Source: Sipunculus nudus (taxonomy: Eukaryota; Annelida; Sipuncula; Golfingiida; Sipunculidae). From it: DNA of 64,000 nt. Both the position numbers and the translations under genes were made by a program. The number at the start of each line of letters is the position of its first letter. The first letter of the stretch is position 1. Location: NCBI GenBank assembly GCA_026874595.1, contig CM049311.1, positions 21,694,676 through 21,758,675 on the forward strand. Reading direction: 5' to 3'. Below are positions 11,346 through 24,495 of this stretch, in pieces. The notes beneath the pieces were generated by a model. It worked only from the letters and a program-made list of their open reading frames with translations. It did no database searches and was not told where the DNA came from.

Positions 11346-13030
11346 CTCATCCACCAGAAATTTGTGACAGGACGCCAGAGATCATGTCATTTGGATAAAT
11401 ATTTTCGTTTTTCAGTTTTCAGCCATTTCTCTTATGGGTTTTGCATGCTCGAATTTCTATTCACAGAAACAATACTCACTAAAAGAGTCCTTTTTGTGTC
11501 TGGAAATTGTTTGGGGGTAAAATGACGTCACTTCAGCATCTTTTTGTTGAAGGCCTGCTCGATCAACTATACAAATATATTAGTCTGTCAGTTAGCGCAT
11601 ATACGCGCACATGGAAACACACCTATTTTTTCACGCATATACGCGCACATGGAAACATACCTTAACACTCTATATCATGTTTTTTTTTCATGCTTCACTG
11701 TCCCCGGTGTCCAGCATCCAGGATACTTGGGGTGCATTAACAAGTATAGCAGGAACAAGGAAAAACCTGGAGGAACTTGGCAATAATGTAGTAAATCCAG
11801 CAAAAGCTAAAATAATATTTATGTTTTTTCTTTTACATTGGCATTCCTTATGTATGGGCCACGAGAATAACACTTTGAAACAGGTACCATCGCTCGCCTC
11901 TGAGTGGGACATGTTGAATTTTATAGGTCGATGTGGAGGACAATGTATCGAAAAGTACCACTTTTTCTTGGTTGGCTTCCTCTTGTTCTGAATCATGAAT
12001 ACACGTCTACAACTAGGTTTTTGTCTGACGTAATTTTTTATACTTTTATCTGGAATTTTGCATGGATAATTCTAGCACCGTTATACGTCTTTTCATATAA
12101 TACCGCTGTTTTTTTCTTGAACAATACATTTGTGAAGAATTATTGAATTATATGTATTGGTTACAGGACATCAACGTCCATGCACACGGATAAATATATT
12201 TTTAGGGAAGGTTTTTTTTTTAAGTGGGTGTCACAAACATCTGGAGAGAGAAAAGCACATCCCTTGGAAATAACTTTCCAGGTAGCTAAAAAATATCACC
12301 ATTAATCATTTCCGGCTTTCAGAGCCCGTGATCGAAATATGCAGCCAGTACACGATGACTACCTTCCTTTGGATTTCAACTTACCCCTAACTGGACATAT
12401 GGTTAATTCAACGTAATTAAAGCACCATTACAAAGTTGCCGCATTTTGTAACGTTACAATCAGCGTAAATTATTTTGAAAGTAGTCATGCAGATTTTGCA
12501 GATCACATAAAAACACAGAATACGATATTTGAAAGAGATATCCATTTTAAACAGCGCCTTGGTGTTACTTCTTTTCGTGACGGATGACATCCCAGGAGCC
12601 GATTTCGGTGTGACAGACTTTTCTGCACATGGACTTTATATGTTCAGGGTATGTTTCACGTGATTTTATGATGAAAATCTACGGTATATGATGATATATG
12701 CCCCGTGTGCAGTATGAACAATTAACCATGTAGTTTTTGCTGAGGCGAGAGACACCTGCCGAAGCTAGATGTCGAATTATATAAGTTTTGGAGGATTTAT
12801 ACGTATCAAAACTATATTGAAAGTCGACTTGGAAATATTTCTTGAGAAATATTCTTTGGGATACATATGTTCGATATTGTTTTTCTGAATACTCCATATC
12901 TGATTTTGGTAACTCTCGCAATTACGGCATCCATGTTCCTGAACACAGACATTGAAATCTTTAAGATACAAATTCCCTTGCCATATTATTCTTTTGCTGC
13001 ATTTTATCCATGAAATATTTGTTGATCAGC
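11346..13030. other. Non-coding between lectin copies; one 36-bp duplication
   Basis: No exon is confidently seen. A 36-bp step duplicates GCATATACGCGCACATGGAA at about 11598 and 11634. A minus-strand frame of about 100 residues over 11688-11996 has no recognisable domain and no splice context. A plus-strand LVLLLF-type hydrophobic stretch near 12556 lacks a start codon. Confidence 0.45.
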
Positions 13031-13488
13031 TCAAACACGAGTGGCTATTCTCTCGCAGATTACACCGAAGTTCCGGATCGTCATAGTGTAAGACAACAGA
13101 AATCTAAATTTCCTTGATAAATAAAGACAAGTATGAAAAGGTCCAAGGCTAAAGGGTTCGTTAACTCTCAGACGGTTGAAGTTAATCTCCTCTCCGGTAG
13201 CACACCAGATCCACGAACCATTCTTACGTCCCGATGTCCAGTATTTTAGATAGGAAACCCTACCGGATTTTCTTGAAACTCCGAAATGTTCCCTGTCTAT
13301 TCTTTCCATTATCTGCTTTACATGTTCAATCTCCTCAGGTGTTTCTAGGCTAATAAGTTTTGAACCGAGCCGATCACAGAGCTTTTCAGCTTCATACAAA
13401 TTTGTATGTTGTTGCTGAAAGATTTTATAACAACTGTAGTCGTTGTCTTTAGAAAACATGTTCCCAAAGGAGCTGTCACATACATATC
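13031..13488 (-). CDS. C-type lectin-like domain, complete in one exon
   Basis: A minus-strand acceptor (TTTTGCAG) opens a 458-nt terminal exon (2-nt entry phase, 152 codons, TGA stop). Order of elements: YVCDSSFGNMF, then SCYKIFQQQHTNLYEAEKLC (strand 1 and helix 1), then LISLETPEEIEHVKQIMERI (helix 2), then KYWTSGRKNGSWIWCATGEE (core, equivalent to the WIGL region), then FGVICE (final strand). The helix-1 Cys and the final Cys can form the conserved disulphide. The EPN/QPD and WND motifs are absent, so calcium-dependent sugar binding is doubtful. A Cys in FHTC has no obvious partner. A signal peptide or first exon must lie above 13488 and was not found. Unlike the plus-strand gene, the domain is not split by an intron, although its entry phase is the same. 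Family role: secreted or membrane recognition proteins, often immune in molluscs (inference). Confidence 0.85.
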
Positions 13489-14029
13489 CTGCAAAATAGC
13501 AATGTTGTCATTGTAAATTATTACATCGCTTGTAAATAGATGATCTGGAATTATTTAAATGCTACAGAAAGATTACTATTCATGAAATGCCCCTATAGAA
13601 AAGATCTTACATTTTCAAAGTTCCCCTTATTACTAAGAATTGATCAGAATAAATGAAGCCTTAAATACCTTCTGACGTTGGAATTTTAAATTCTTAAGAT
13701 TATATTATCCTTGATATTTAATTGAATAAAAATTGTTTAATAATCCTGAATCAATGCTTCGATGTTAACTGATGATATTGACCTTTGACATACTGGATTC
13801 TAAACTTGATATTTCTGGGGATTTGCTCAAATTGCCGACGATCTCTGTGAAGTACTGGGGATCCAGACACTGACTGGGCGTTTAAACAGATTCCGTTTGG
13901 TCTACTTGTTGACCCTTTTCTGTCAACCCGAGTATATCTTCCATGCTGCCAAAAGCTGAAATAACTGATTAAATACTGGTATAAACTTGTATGTCTATTT
14001 CAATTTGCTTAAGTTAGTGAAAGTCAACG
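13489..14029. other. Upstream/intron of the minus-strand lectin exon
   Basis: AT-rich, with no exon recognised. The missing 5' exon of the 13031-13488 gene (signal peptide, Cys-rich leader) would be expected here or beyond. Confidence 0.4.
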
Positions 14030-14260
14030 ACGACCAGGCGGATTTTAAATTCGCCTAGACGATATTGTGACCATTTTCTCGCAAAGACGGATTTTAAACT
14101 CGCCTAGAAAAGTTTGGAATCGCAATCTCGCTTATGCGAGATCAAAATTCATCACAGTGCAGACCAGGATTTTAATCTTGGCAAATCGAGTCTAAAATCC
14201 CCCTGGTATCATCCAGACGAGTTTAAAAAACTGCCTAGGCGTGATTGGAATTGTGATGAG
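14030..14260. repeat. CGCCTAG-rich fold-back repeat, copy 1
   Basis: A diverged copy of the palindromic family seen at 15880-16100 and 16270-16440. It has GGCGGATTTTAAATTCGCC, GATTTTAAACTCGCCTAG, AATCGCAATCTCGCTTATGC and CTGCCTAGGCGTGATTGG. The motifs occur in both orientations, so the unit can fold on itself. With 15880-16100 it could bracket an AT-rich interior as one element. Confidence 0.6.
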
Positions 14261-15486
14261 ATGGTATTTCTGAATACATTGTGCATTGTAAATGACATGA
14301 ATGATGTTTTTTCAGTTGTATACTGAATATAAAGAGCTCTGCCAATTTTTGACATTAATGGTTACCATTATGTATAGACTGAGATATTACTTGCATGTTT
14401 GGGGTCTTACAATCTTATAGCATTTAATAAATGTCTGATGAAGTCCATAGGAAATATCATTACTATTCTTTACACTAAAATTATTGATAAAATAATTAAC
14501 ATTAATTTTGGAACTTTTTTGTTTTTGAACAATTTTTGTATCATTAACATGTATTTGTACATAACTTGCACCTTTTTTTGTATTCTGTGTGGTTTACAAC
14601 AATCATCTCATTTAATGTTTTGCTTAAAGTTAATGTATTGATTAAATGTCCTATGCTTAAGGGCAGTTTAAATTTGGCACAACAAGAAATGTGGACATGC
14701 ATTCATTTTGTTTATGTAAATTCATAATTTGAAAGTAGCAACTTATTCACTGTCATCTGAACTTAACAAAAAGTGTAATAACTCTACATCTTTTTTTCAG
14801 CTTTCCATGAACTGTTGAGTATTTTACCATAAAAATCAACAATAATATATGAAAATTCATTATATATAATTTATTATGTATAGAAATTTTAGAGCAACAG
14901 TTATAAAATATATTTATCAACATTTCTATGATATCATTAAAGACGGGTCATCTTTAATATGAAACTGTAAATACCAGAGGAAATTTGAGATATTTTATAT
15001 CAATGATAAATTGCTTATATATATTACTTTTGAAAATGTATCAATATTTAGGTAAATACTAGTACAATATCACTGCCATGTTTTCCTTTTAAATTTAGGT
15101 TTAAAATTTAAGTTGTGCATATTTTTTTATGGGTGTGCATGTCTTCCTAAAATACTACAGTTACTAATATCAATTAATTCACTTATTAATATTAACAATA
15201 TCTATTTTTAATAATTATGCAGCTTTTTGTAAAAATAATCAAAGTAAACCACAATACGTAAAGAATATTAAACTTTCAAAGAATGCCACAGCCTAAATAT
15301 TTAAAAAATGCCAGATAAATTGCCCTATTCATCATATAATTAGCGGCAAATTCAAAACAGGCAAGAAATCAGAACTAGAATGGCTTTGTTTTTGCAGCGC
15401 AAACAGTTATATGTCTCCCCCTTTGGCCCATCCCACTAGGGGTAAAATATGCACTATCACAAAACAATGATTCTAGATTTCAACAG
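14261..15486. other. Very AT-rich non-coding stretch
   Basis: No gene and no splice-bounded exon. It lies between two copies of the CGCCTAG repeat and may be the interior of a non-autonomous element. Confidence 0.4.
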
Positions 15487-15760
15487 GTTAAACCTTGAAG
15501 GTCAAGGTCACCACTTTTCGAACTCAAATCAGATTTCGGCAGAAAGAACCGGTGTGTTACATTTGAGGGAAATACTTCAAAAGTTATGAGGTTTACAAAA
15601 ATTTCGGCAGATTTGACCTTGAAGATTAAGGTCAAAGTCACCTAGTTTCTTACTTTCCGAGATTTTTGGATGAACAATGAGTGTTTAAAATTTAGGAGGG
15701 AAGTATGCAGCCCTTCAAATGTTATCGCGTTCACAAGATTTCCATATAAATAGTTATATA
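15487..15760. repeat. GACCTTGAAGGTCAAGGTCA-type repeat
   Basis: Contains ACCTTGAAGGTCAAGGTCAC and, about 130 bp on, TTGACCTTGAAGATTAAGGTCAAAGTCACC, both in the style of the repeats at 1-560 and 44580-45370. TCAAGGTCA is the extended nuclear-receptor half-site form. Confidence 0.5.
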
Positions 15761-15879
15761 AAATACCTATTGGAGCTTTGCCAGTTTCTGGTTAAAAATA
15801 TTACTGAAAACATCATTCATATGTAATCTACAATGCCCAATATATAAGAAATACCATCAGACCAATATTTTTTTTCTCG

Positions 15880-16098
15880 CCAAGGGCAATTTTAAACTTG
15901 CCTGGATGATATCAGGCGGATTTTAAACTCACCTTGATGATTCCATAATGGATTTTGATCTCGCCTAGGCGGGACTGCGACTGCAATCTCGTCTAGGCGA
16001 GTTTAAAATGCGTCAAGGCGAGATCACAATCGCAATCTCGCCTAGGCGAAATAACAATCGCAATCTCGTCTAGACAAATTTGGATTTCAATCTCTTTG

Positions 16099-16157
<59 letters not shown>

Positions 16158-16160
16158 AAG
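15880..16160. repeat. CGCCTAG fold-back repeat, copy 2, with (AC)n(AT)n
   Basis: Several CTCGCCTAGGCGA-like sites in both orientations, including a perfect 12-bp palindrome TCGCCTAGGCGA at 16038-16049. The block is followed by an (AC)n(AT)n microsatellite (16100-16153). The whole unit is tandemly duplicated at 16220-16530. Confidence 0.8.
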
Positions 16161-16219
16161 GTGGAGGTATTCTTTATTTATCATTTTAATTACCTGACAA
16201 TTAATAGAAATAACATCAT

Positions 16220-16446
16220 TCATATGTAATCTACAATGCCCAATAAATAAGAAATACCATCAGACCAATATTAATATATCTCGCCTAGGCTAATTTTAAA
16301 CTCGTCTGGATGATATCAGGCGGATTTTAATCTCGCCTAGGCGGGATTGCGATTTCAATCTCGTCTAGGCGAGTTTAAAATGCGTCAAGGCGAGATCAAA
16401 ATCGCAAGCTCTAGGCAAATTTGGATTTCAATCTCTTTGTCACACA

Positions 16447-16502
<56 letters not shown>

Positions 16503-16530
16503 GTATATATATATATATATATATATAATT
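16220..16530. repeat. CGCCTAG fold-back repeat, copy 3 (tandem duplicate)
   Basis: Repeats the preceding unit, sharing ATATGTAATCTACAATGCCC (also at 15820), ATCAGGCGGATTTTAA, AATCTCGTCTAGGCGAG, CAATCTCTTTG and the following AT microsatellite (16449-16496 and 16503-16527). The shared flanks show that the duplication included sequence outside the palindromic core. Confidence 0.8.
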
Positions 16531-16539
16531 CTAAGGTAG

Positions 16540-18830
16540 AGGTATTCTTTATTTATCCTTTTAATTACCTGACAATTAATGGAAATAACTGAATTAACAA
16601 GTGACTTACCCAGAGCATACTTTATAAAGGCGAAGAGATTCATTATTTTTGCTCGGGCAGGAACATTGTACAGCTATACCTTATACATGATGGTGATTTT
16701 TGTTCGATCTTAAATAGAAGACAAATTCGGTTTGTTTACTGAGCCTAAGACAATCGATATTTTTCCCTTGTCAGTTTGTTAAAGCGCTGAAGGTTAAATC
16801 TGTTTATAACTGCCACAATGTCTAATTTAGTTGATGTCCTTAATATTGTTAATAATGTAGTTAATATTTGTCTATAAATTCAGGGTAGCTTTTTAATCAA
16901 ACCCAGGTTAGTGTCTGTTAATTGTCAATTAAAGATATAAATAGGGTCAAGAGCTCTTGAGTGAATAGCATTAAATGCAAACCGCATAAACATTGAAATC
17001 TGTCCAAATTGCCTAGAATTCTGAATGATGTAACTCAACCCCAAACGAGGAATAAAGTTTCTTGAACATGTACACTGAAGTATATCAAAGATGCGTTCTT
17101 TTCTAAATAAATTCTTTCATTTCAAGGCACAGATGATCAACGTCACAGCAAAAAAAAATAATAATAATAAATAAAAAAATAACAACTGATAAGAGAGGTG
17201 CAAGAAATATAAAGGTTTCAGATTTTGTTCGCAAAATTTTGCTTTAACGTTTTTTTCTTTGTTCTCCCTTGAGAATGACTGATATTTTTAGAATCAGTTG
17301 GATCAAATATTTCCAGCTTTAATGTCAAATTGAAAAAGCATTATTAAATATTCGAACCATCATACGCAGCTTTTGACAAAACTATGTAAAATCATTAGGA
17401 AGCCCAAAACAAATGTGTTTCAAGGTCTAAAGCCAGCAATTTGCTTAACTTTTCCGTAAAATTTATGCAAAATATGGCCTGCTCTGCATATGTATTAACG
17501 AACTGTAGGTAATTATTGTTATAATTCTTATAACACCGCCGTGACGGATGAAGGAGCTTGTTTATCCACAAGCTGTTAGAGAACATGGTACGTCCATCAA
17601 CATTGACAAACAGAAAATAACATGAAACCTATGGTGGTTGGTTGCATAAGTGAAGAAGATGAAAGGTCATTTGTTGCAAAGAACCTTTGCAAAGCTATGG
17701 ATCGTCTTACTCGCCGCCAGATGTCCTTGTTTTTTCATTATTATTGTTCGGTGGTCTGCATTAATTGGCTAATTTTTATAATAGATTAAATGATTATCTT
17801 TAGTTAACAGACGTCACATATCGGAATAGGCCCCTTTTATGGTTAACATTTGTTTTTATCATGTAAGCCGTTATAAACATTGAACCTGCGCTACTGTTAG
17901 TGGCACCGTATGCAACACATTTAGCTGATTTAAGCTGAAAAAAATACCACGACATTAATATACAATACCGGTCCTAGTGTAGATATTCTTGAGGCACTCC
18001 AATATACGATACTCTCGGTCTGACAGTGATGTCATCGTGATGTTAAATTTGTGTGGCATGCTAACAACACAAATTAGACATAAATGAATAATTTCATTAC
18101 TTGATCTTTTATTTTTTTCTTAAATACATTGCTAAAAATCCTTAAATTCACCTATGCTGACCTTTACCTTTAAAACAGAACAGTCATTTAATTATAAAAT
18201 TGGACTGTAAACCGAGGTAATAGAAAGAAGTGTTGACGCTTTTGTGTTCACTTTTTTTTGTAATAATTCCTTTAGCTCCATAGATTAATTGAGCAAAATA
18301 CATTTCCCCTTTATATATCCAGACACTAACATATACGAAATATATACAAAATAAAATACTATAAACTCATTGGGTCCCTTAGGCCAAATTGTTCATGATG
18401 TATAGTGTATTACGTTTTAAGGGTGTTTAATTTACTAGGGTATATTAGTCTGTCTCAGATCGAAGTGTTCTGCATTGGCATATATCCAACCATGGAATTT
18501 TAGTTGGTAATTATTTGTTAATACTGAAAACAACGAAGCAGCTAATAGTCTGGTTCTGTCAGTAAAACAGTCAAATAATTACTGAAAACAAATGCTTTTA
18601 ACATGAGACGAACCGTTTCAACATTTCATGTTTGTCTAAAATAAACGCTTTATAGTCAACAACGGTCCTTGGTCTACTATTAAAGAACAGTTAATGACAA
18701 TTAATTCCTCTTAATCGGAGTAAAGTACCCCATTAAAAGAAACGTTATGCGTGTTTCAGCTTTTGCATTTTGACGTATTAAACATATTGACAAATATTTT
18801 AATACGTCAAATTGACTGTCCAGTATATTC
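16540..18830. other. Non-coding, no feature recognised
   Basis: AT-rich, with A-rich simple sequence near 17148-17180. The 18690-18760 segment (GTTAATGACAATTAATTCC ... AGTAAAGTACCCCATTA) resembles 26985-27045, the left flank of the TTAA-flanked element, so this flank is itself duplicated. Confidence 0.45.
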
Positions 18831-18834
18831 ATGC

Positions 18835-19215
18835 ATATCCATGTACCAGGGTGTTGGCGAATGGTACTTGTACCTTTACCTGAACTGTACCTAAGTATTT
18901 ACTTCAGAGTAACTATACTTGGAGGTCAGTACTTGTGCTTGGATGTCTATACCTGCAGCAGGATGTTCCTGTACCTGGGACTGATGTATCCATATCGTAT
19001 AATGTACCTTACAATGTACAAATGTTTGTTTGATACTGGAGTTAGGCGTGTCGGCTTGCATATAGGCGAAAAAGTTTTCTCAAGAAAAGCAATTTTTATT
19101 TGTTCGAATGTTTTGAACTGATTTAAAAGTATCTGTATCCGTACACAGGTTTTTCTAAAGTACCTAGATCTTTACCTGGGTAATCTTTGATAGTCCCTTA
19201 CCTGTGCCTGGACAA
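18835..19215. repeat. Degenerate TACCTG repeat
   Basis: Many loosely spaced copies of (G)TACCTG/TACTTG, such as GTACCTTTACCTGAACTGTACC and TTCCTGTACCTGGGACTG. This looks like an old minisatellite with a 10-20-bp unit. The open frame of about 96 codons over it is read as a by-product. Confidence 0.5.
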
Positions 19216-20102
19216 TTACTCATTGGTACACTTGTTTCTATCTGCTATGTCCATATAGACGTTGTGATACTGGCAAGAGGGGAATCCTAAAAACATATCT
19301 AATATTAGTCAATATGTTGTGACTGGTATACTGTCTCATTGTTCGCTTTCTTAATCATGCTGCGGACGTTCCACTATCTAAAACGAAAGACGAGCTCTAC
19401 CCCTGGCTTCCCAGCAGGAAACCAAGAAGCTTTATCAGAGGCCTCATTTGGTCCAACATTGATAAAATTCAACATACAGGATCTTAATAAAAAGAGTAGA
19501 TATATAGTGACACACGTCATCTGCAAGTTGTTTTATCTCGGCTGACTGCAAGTCATCTGAGCAATAGCGATCACACTTGTCCTTCGTGGTCTGCCTGGAA
19601 ACCTGGTCTATTTTCTGTGAGATTTGAAACATGATTTTGAAAAAATATATGTAGGTCGGACAGGGTACAAATCTTTGGAATCGTAAGTAAAATATGATTG
19701 CTTAATATCCAGGTAGGTAAAAAATTGTAACCACTGGGCCTGAAAACTTACTTCTTAAAATCCAGGTCTTTGTTAGATGCTCTGTTGGAACATGAAATTA
19801 TGTCATGTGACCCACATGCTAGGAGCTAGGAAATGAAGCATGATTTGAGCACCCGGAAAGTCAGATGGGCACACATTTTAACCATTAGACCAAGAAACTT
19901 GTAACAGGGAGGTCAATTTAAATTTGTTTGTCCACTGAAAGTAGGTGACTGTGACCTATATTCTGTTGACAATAAAGAGTATTTTAGTACCCTGAAGGTC
20001 ACAGAGAACACATACACATACACACACACATACACATATATACACTATCATGCCAGTACCCAGACATTATATCCGGTGTATACATATATAATTAATTATC
20101 TA

Positions 20103-20151
<49 letters not shown>

Positions 20152-20854
20152 TATCTTCAAGCTTTATTAATGATGCGGTTTATTGTACATTTGGCATATA
20201 TATCATTCTCATTTATATAATTATTGTTGTGATTTACCCCTATTGTAATTTTTGATAAATTTATAAAATATTGTCAACTACTTAAGTGTAGTCTAGTATT
20301 ACTATATGACGATAAGCGAATCGTTATACTAATTGAAATAAAATTTATTAAGTTGCATTATTGTTACGGTGTGTTTATTTATTTGTAATTTGGGTGATAA
20401 CTTTCTAATGACATATTTATAACAGATTTCCATTTTTAAAATGTTTGGTTTGTCTCAACTGAATCTTGGGTTACATTGGTATTAATATGGTGCATATATA
20501 AATATTTATGAGAAAAACGTTATTGTATGATTAAAATGTTAATATCTAGAAAATTGCAATGCATAATGAAGTCTTCTTTCAAGTCAATTTTTCCTGCTCA
20601 ACCCGAGGATATCTGTGTTTAATAGAGTGAAGAATAATCGTTTCCAATTTCTGGTACAAGGAACTCGGGATCAGGAACCTGAACTCCTTAGGAAAAAAAA
20701 ATGGAAATATAAATGTCACCGCCAAGAGAATTATGTGCTCCTTGGTAAATGGCTCCACGCCCCTGATTCAATTGCATTGTTCCAAATAATAAATCAATAT
20801 TTTAGTGTCCTCGGTATTAGTAATTAAGCTAGGCATGTAAAGCAGAAAACAAAA
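19216..20854. other. Non-coding with one large microsatellite
   Basis: An AC/AT compound microsatellite lies at about 20008-20045 and a pure AT tract at 20106-20145. A minus-strand stretch near 19500-19620 reads DKCDRYCSDDLQSAEIKQLA in a short frame after a possible acceptor; it is not recognised and left uncalled. Confidence 0.4.
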
Positions 20855-22811
20855 CATGAACAAGGAAGTTAATAAGCTGAAAAGAAACAGCGCTTAGAAG
20901 GAAATCTCGCTATATATCTATTTTTGTAAATATCAGATCATATGATTCATGTGAAAACGCGTCTTAACTCAAATGTGCTGAATCACCTGTCTCATAAACT
21001 TTTTTGCATGAGTGAATGCATCAGTTTTTATCATTAATTACATCCATTTTAGCTGCAATATATGTAATGTACCTGTAATAATATCAGGAGATAATTGACA
21101 TTGTAAATTAAGTAAAGGTCACCAACACTGGGCCACAGTGATTAAACCGAAGTAAATTACGTCCCCGGTAAGAATTAATATAATCGAATAATAAGTGGCA
21201 GAATTCTAGTGATAATAACTAGACTTCTTGCAATTCTCATGAGACAGTCACGAATCTTCATCTACCCCACTCCTGATTCTCCACTGTTTGGTATTCCTAT
21301 GAATTTAACATTTTTTTATCTATTTCTAATTGTTTGAAAAAATCTGTAATACAAAACATGACATTTGATCATTTCTTCCTGAGTTTTCACAGAGGAGAAG
21401 CAAATGGTGACGTCATGTTTCATAATTTGCAAATTATTAAAGAATAAATAAAGAAATCATGACCAAACCTTGCACTGCATTTTTTGTGATGTAAAATATC
21501 TTTTCATATAGGAGTTATAAAGTTCCGGGTCCAGCAGCTAGGATGAAAAGACCGGAAGAGATATATTCTAAAGGGTGCAGATGCTAATTAAAAACTGATA
21601 AGAGTCAATAAAGAGATGTTCCCTTCTGAAGTGAAAATCATTGTATAAAATTTATTTTAAAAAAATATTAAAGAGAGATGAACATTTACAGTTTGTTCTT
21701 TTGACATCTACTGTGACCTTAGCTCACGTCTTCCTAATTTGCCTATCGTTGAAAAATTATCAAAGATATCTCTATCAAACATGCCCCTGCACCCCTCCAT
21801 CGTAAATGGCCCGTTTGTCAAGGATTTGGCAATGGTGTTTTCAGTGGTTTTTTATTAACTAAAGGTGCTGGATCATAAGTTTCCGTATAAGCGAGTTAAA
21901 AATTTCGGTCATTGAAATGTTGGGAAGCAGATTTTATAAAGGCATATTTTGTCCCCATTATTTTCAGTACCAGTTATAGATAAGTAAAATTCGACATTGA
22001 AAATCTTTAAACAAATCTAACTTTTTGAGCCCTGTGACCTTGAAACTGGGTCAAATAAATTGGACTATAGTACGGTACATACTGGGTAAGAAGCAATGAA
22101 AAATGACGAATAAGTGGCAGAATAAGAAGAATAACGGGATAAGGGATAGGCGGATGGAAGAAAAGGAAAAAAAATTCCCGGCAACAGAACCCCTCAAACC
22201 CTATACAAAGGAACACATATGTATATTAGGTGTCTGGTGTAGGTCTATCAAAATGTCAGGCAAATGCTTTGAAAATGTTGTCAAGATGTCTTTCTTTTAA
22301 GAAAAGAATGTATTTTGTACATTTCCTGTCGACTCGAGTGGTCTATGGGCCTATTAAGACCAATTTATGGCCATCGATTTCCTTTCATTGAAAAGCGATG
22401 AAAAATTAAAATGTGTTGTTTTAAGGGGGCCTGTCCATTAGTCTTTTTGCTACAAACACAAATAAATAAACCCAGGGCAGAAGTTTATGTCTCCTGGTTT
22501 ACAAAAATGGAATTATTAAGGCAGATCTCTATGAAAATATTTTAATTGAACCAAGGAATAATGAACCTGGCATTATGTGGTCTCCTGGTCCATGTTTTGT
22601 GTATGTACATTAACATTTGATACATTACAACATTGAACCGCACTGTCGACGACATCCAAAGGATAAAAAAAAATTGTCCATCAAATTTGTGTTATGTTCT
22701 CTAGTGGTCATTATGGTTCGAAAAAAATTCATTAGGAATACAATAATCACCGAAATATTGTTCAGGTTATACCTGAGTTTCTGACAGAAGTTTGTCTTTT
22801 TACGCTTGTAG

Positions 22812-22976
22812 GCAGAACATCTGCAGCCAAAGAAAGAAAACAAGTAATGAGAGAGGATGTTCGTGACAGACTGACTGATGGAAAATATATGTGTTTTGGA
22901 ATTCCTCCATGCCGGGATAATAACATCTTCATGAACATAGCACTTACCTGTCGTAATGCGTCACCGAAGGGTTGTC
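22812..22976 (+). CDS. C-type lectin-like gene, Cys-rich N-terminal exon
   Basis: Acceptor TTACGCTTGTAG and a strong donor C/GTAAGTATT bound a 165-nt exon (2-nt entry, 1-nt exit). The peptide starts RTSAARERKQVMREDVRD (RTSAAKERKQ in this copy) and continues KYMCFGIPPC ... LTCRNASPKGC. Four cysteines and no strong hydrophobic stretch suggest a small disulphide-bonded module before the lectin domain; I cannot assign it to a family. The final C plus the GT of the next exon give an Arg codon, so it joins cleanly to 23102-23317. The paralogous exon at 33466-33630 has the same length and is still open, which argues that the exon is real and has been under constraint. The signal-peptide exon upstream was not found. 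Confidence 0.8.
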
Positions 22977-23101
22977 GTAAGTATTATATCGAAATATCTC
23001 TTAAACCTGATCACATCTAAAGGTAAGACACTGTTTTCATTAGTTCTCATGCACGTCAGTGAAAAGATGCAGGGCGATGCAGTATATTTCTTTTCTTAAA
23101 G

Positions 23102-23317
23102 GTTACGCATGTACTGAACCATTTGGCTACTTGTTCACTGGAGATGCTTATCACAACGCCAGTTGCTACCTGTTCTTACCGGAAGCAAGAAGCAGTTTCC
23201 AGAAAGGAGAGTCAATTTGTGAAAGTTCGGATTCGAAACTTGTCAGCATTGAAACATGGGAGGAGATGCAACATCTGAAGAATGTCGTCCAAAACGACTC
23301 AAGTCTTATTGTGCCAG
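23102..23317 (+). CDS. C-type lectin-like gene, CTLD exon 1
   Basis: Acceptor TTTCTTAAAG and donor CCAG/GTCATA bound 216 nt with 2-nt entry and 1-nt exit, the same phases as 8427-8639. Peptide elements: YACTEPFGYLF, ASCYLFLPEARSSFQKGESIC (first strand and helix 1 ending in the conserved Cys) and KLVSIETWEEMQHLKNVV (second helix). The helix-1 Cys is expected to bond with the Cys of GVLCE in the last exon. The frame runs on past the donor for about 36 codons into the intron, so an unspliced reading would give a truncated protein. A 1.18-kb intron separates it from the last exon. Confidence 0.87.
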
Positions 23318-24495
23318 GTCATAATTTACCACAGACCCTTAACGCAATATTTGAGTATGTGGATAATAACAGAAGTCTTATACGCTCCACTGTTACATCT
23401 CACACGTTAACACGTTTCCTTGCTTAAGAATAATAGTAAGCACTCCAAAGGTTGCTAAGCAGATCATTTTTTTTAACATAGACAACAGAAAGCAAAAACA
23501 TCAGTTACACCTTATATGGATAAAATGCGTGTTAACAACTTACTTTGAATTCTTTTTAATTTCCCTTCATAGATTGTGATTGCTAAACCTGTGGGATTGT
23601 GTGACCACTGTGACCAAAGAGAGAGCCATAAACATAGTGGCGACAGTACAACGGTCAATTTTAGATAAGGACATAATGTAATTGAAGGGACAAAACATAG
23701 AGATTGTTCACTGAACTAACAATAAATATGCTGTAATATCATCACTTATATCTTTACGTCATATTACAGTGCTACCTAACTTTGAAATAACAAAAAATTA
23801 TTACATACATTTTTCTTGTTTTACTAAAATACAATACATTGTCAGAGACAACATATAGACCACCGTCAGGATCCTTGGCAAAGTTTAGTGGGTTCTACTT
23901 GATATATTAAAAAAAAAACAAAAAAAAACATGTTAATCTAATTCTGATGAAGAACCATCTTTTAATGAACCATTGCACCTGAAAACTCATTTATTGAGTC
24001 CAGTTATATTAAATCCATCATATTTTTGGACAGAAGATACATTTTGAGTGGGGAGATATGAAAAGTTACTAGCTAATTTTTAACCAATCCACTAAACAGT
24101 TAGGTGTAAAGTGTATATATAGGCCCCGTTTGAATTGCGACTTTTAAGTAAAACGTGTTTGAGCGATGCCGGCATTTCTAATAAGGAACATATACTTCTG
24201 TATAATTTTGTTTTAATGTTTATTACTAATATAAGCTAACGCAATATTTCATCATTGAAAATCTAATAATACAGTTAATATCTCCTAGAGATGACCACAA
24301 CTTACAAGTATTCTTAAACTGTGCATGCACTGGAGCAAGAGGCGGATAGAGAGACATAAGCACAAATACGACTAAATTTATTTGAACCTATTTATGATTT
24401 TGGGTATATGACTCGTTTTAAAACATTGTTGTCAGCAACTCTGGTTTAAAGAAATATAGAACAGTGGAGTACCTCTGTTTTTGGTTATATTGCAG

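Noticed and set aside
12550-12650. Signal-peptide exon on the plus strand (SALVLLLFV stretch then donor-like GTATGT)
   Set aside because: No in-frame start codon upstream, and the nearest lectin exon is on the other strand.
12679-12971. Two minus-strand frames next to the intact lectin exon
   Set aside because: They lie past its stop codon, without domain or splice signals.
19444-19632. Minus-strand exon with CDRYC words
   Set aside because: Short, with only a weak acceptor and no known family or partner exon.
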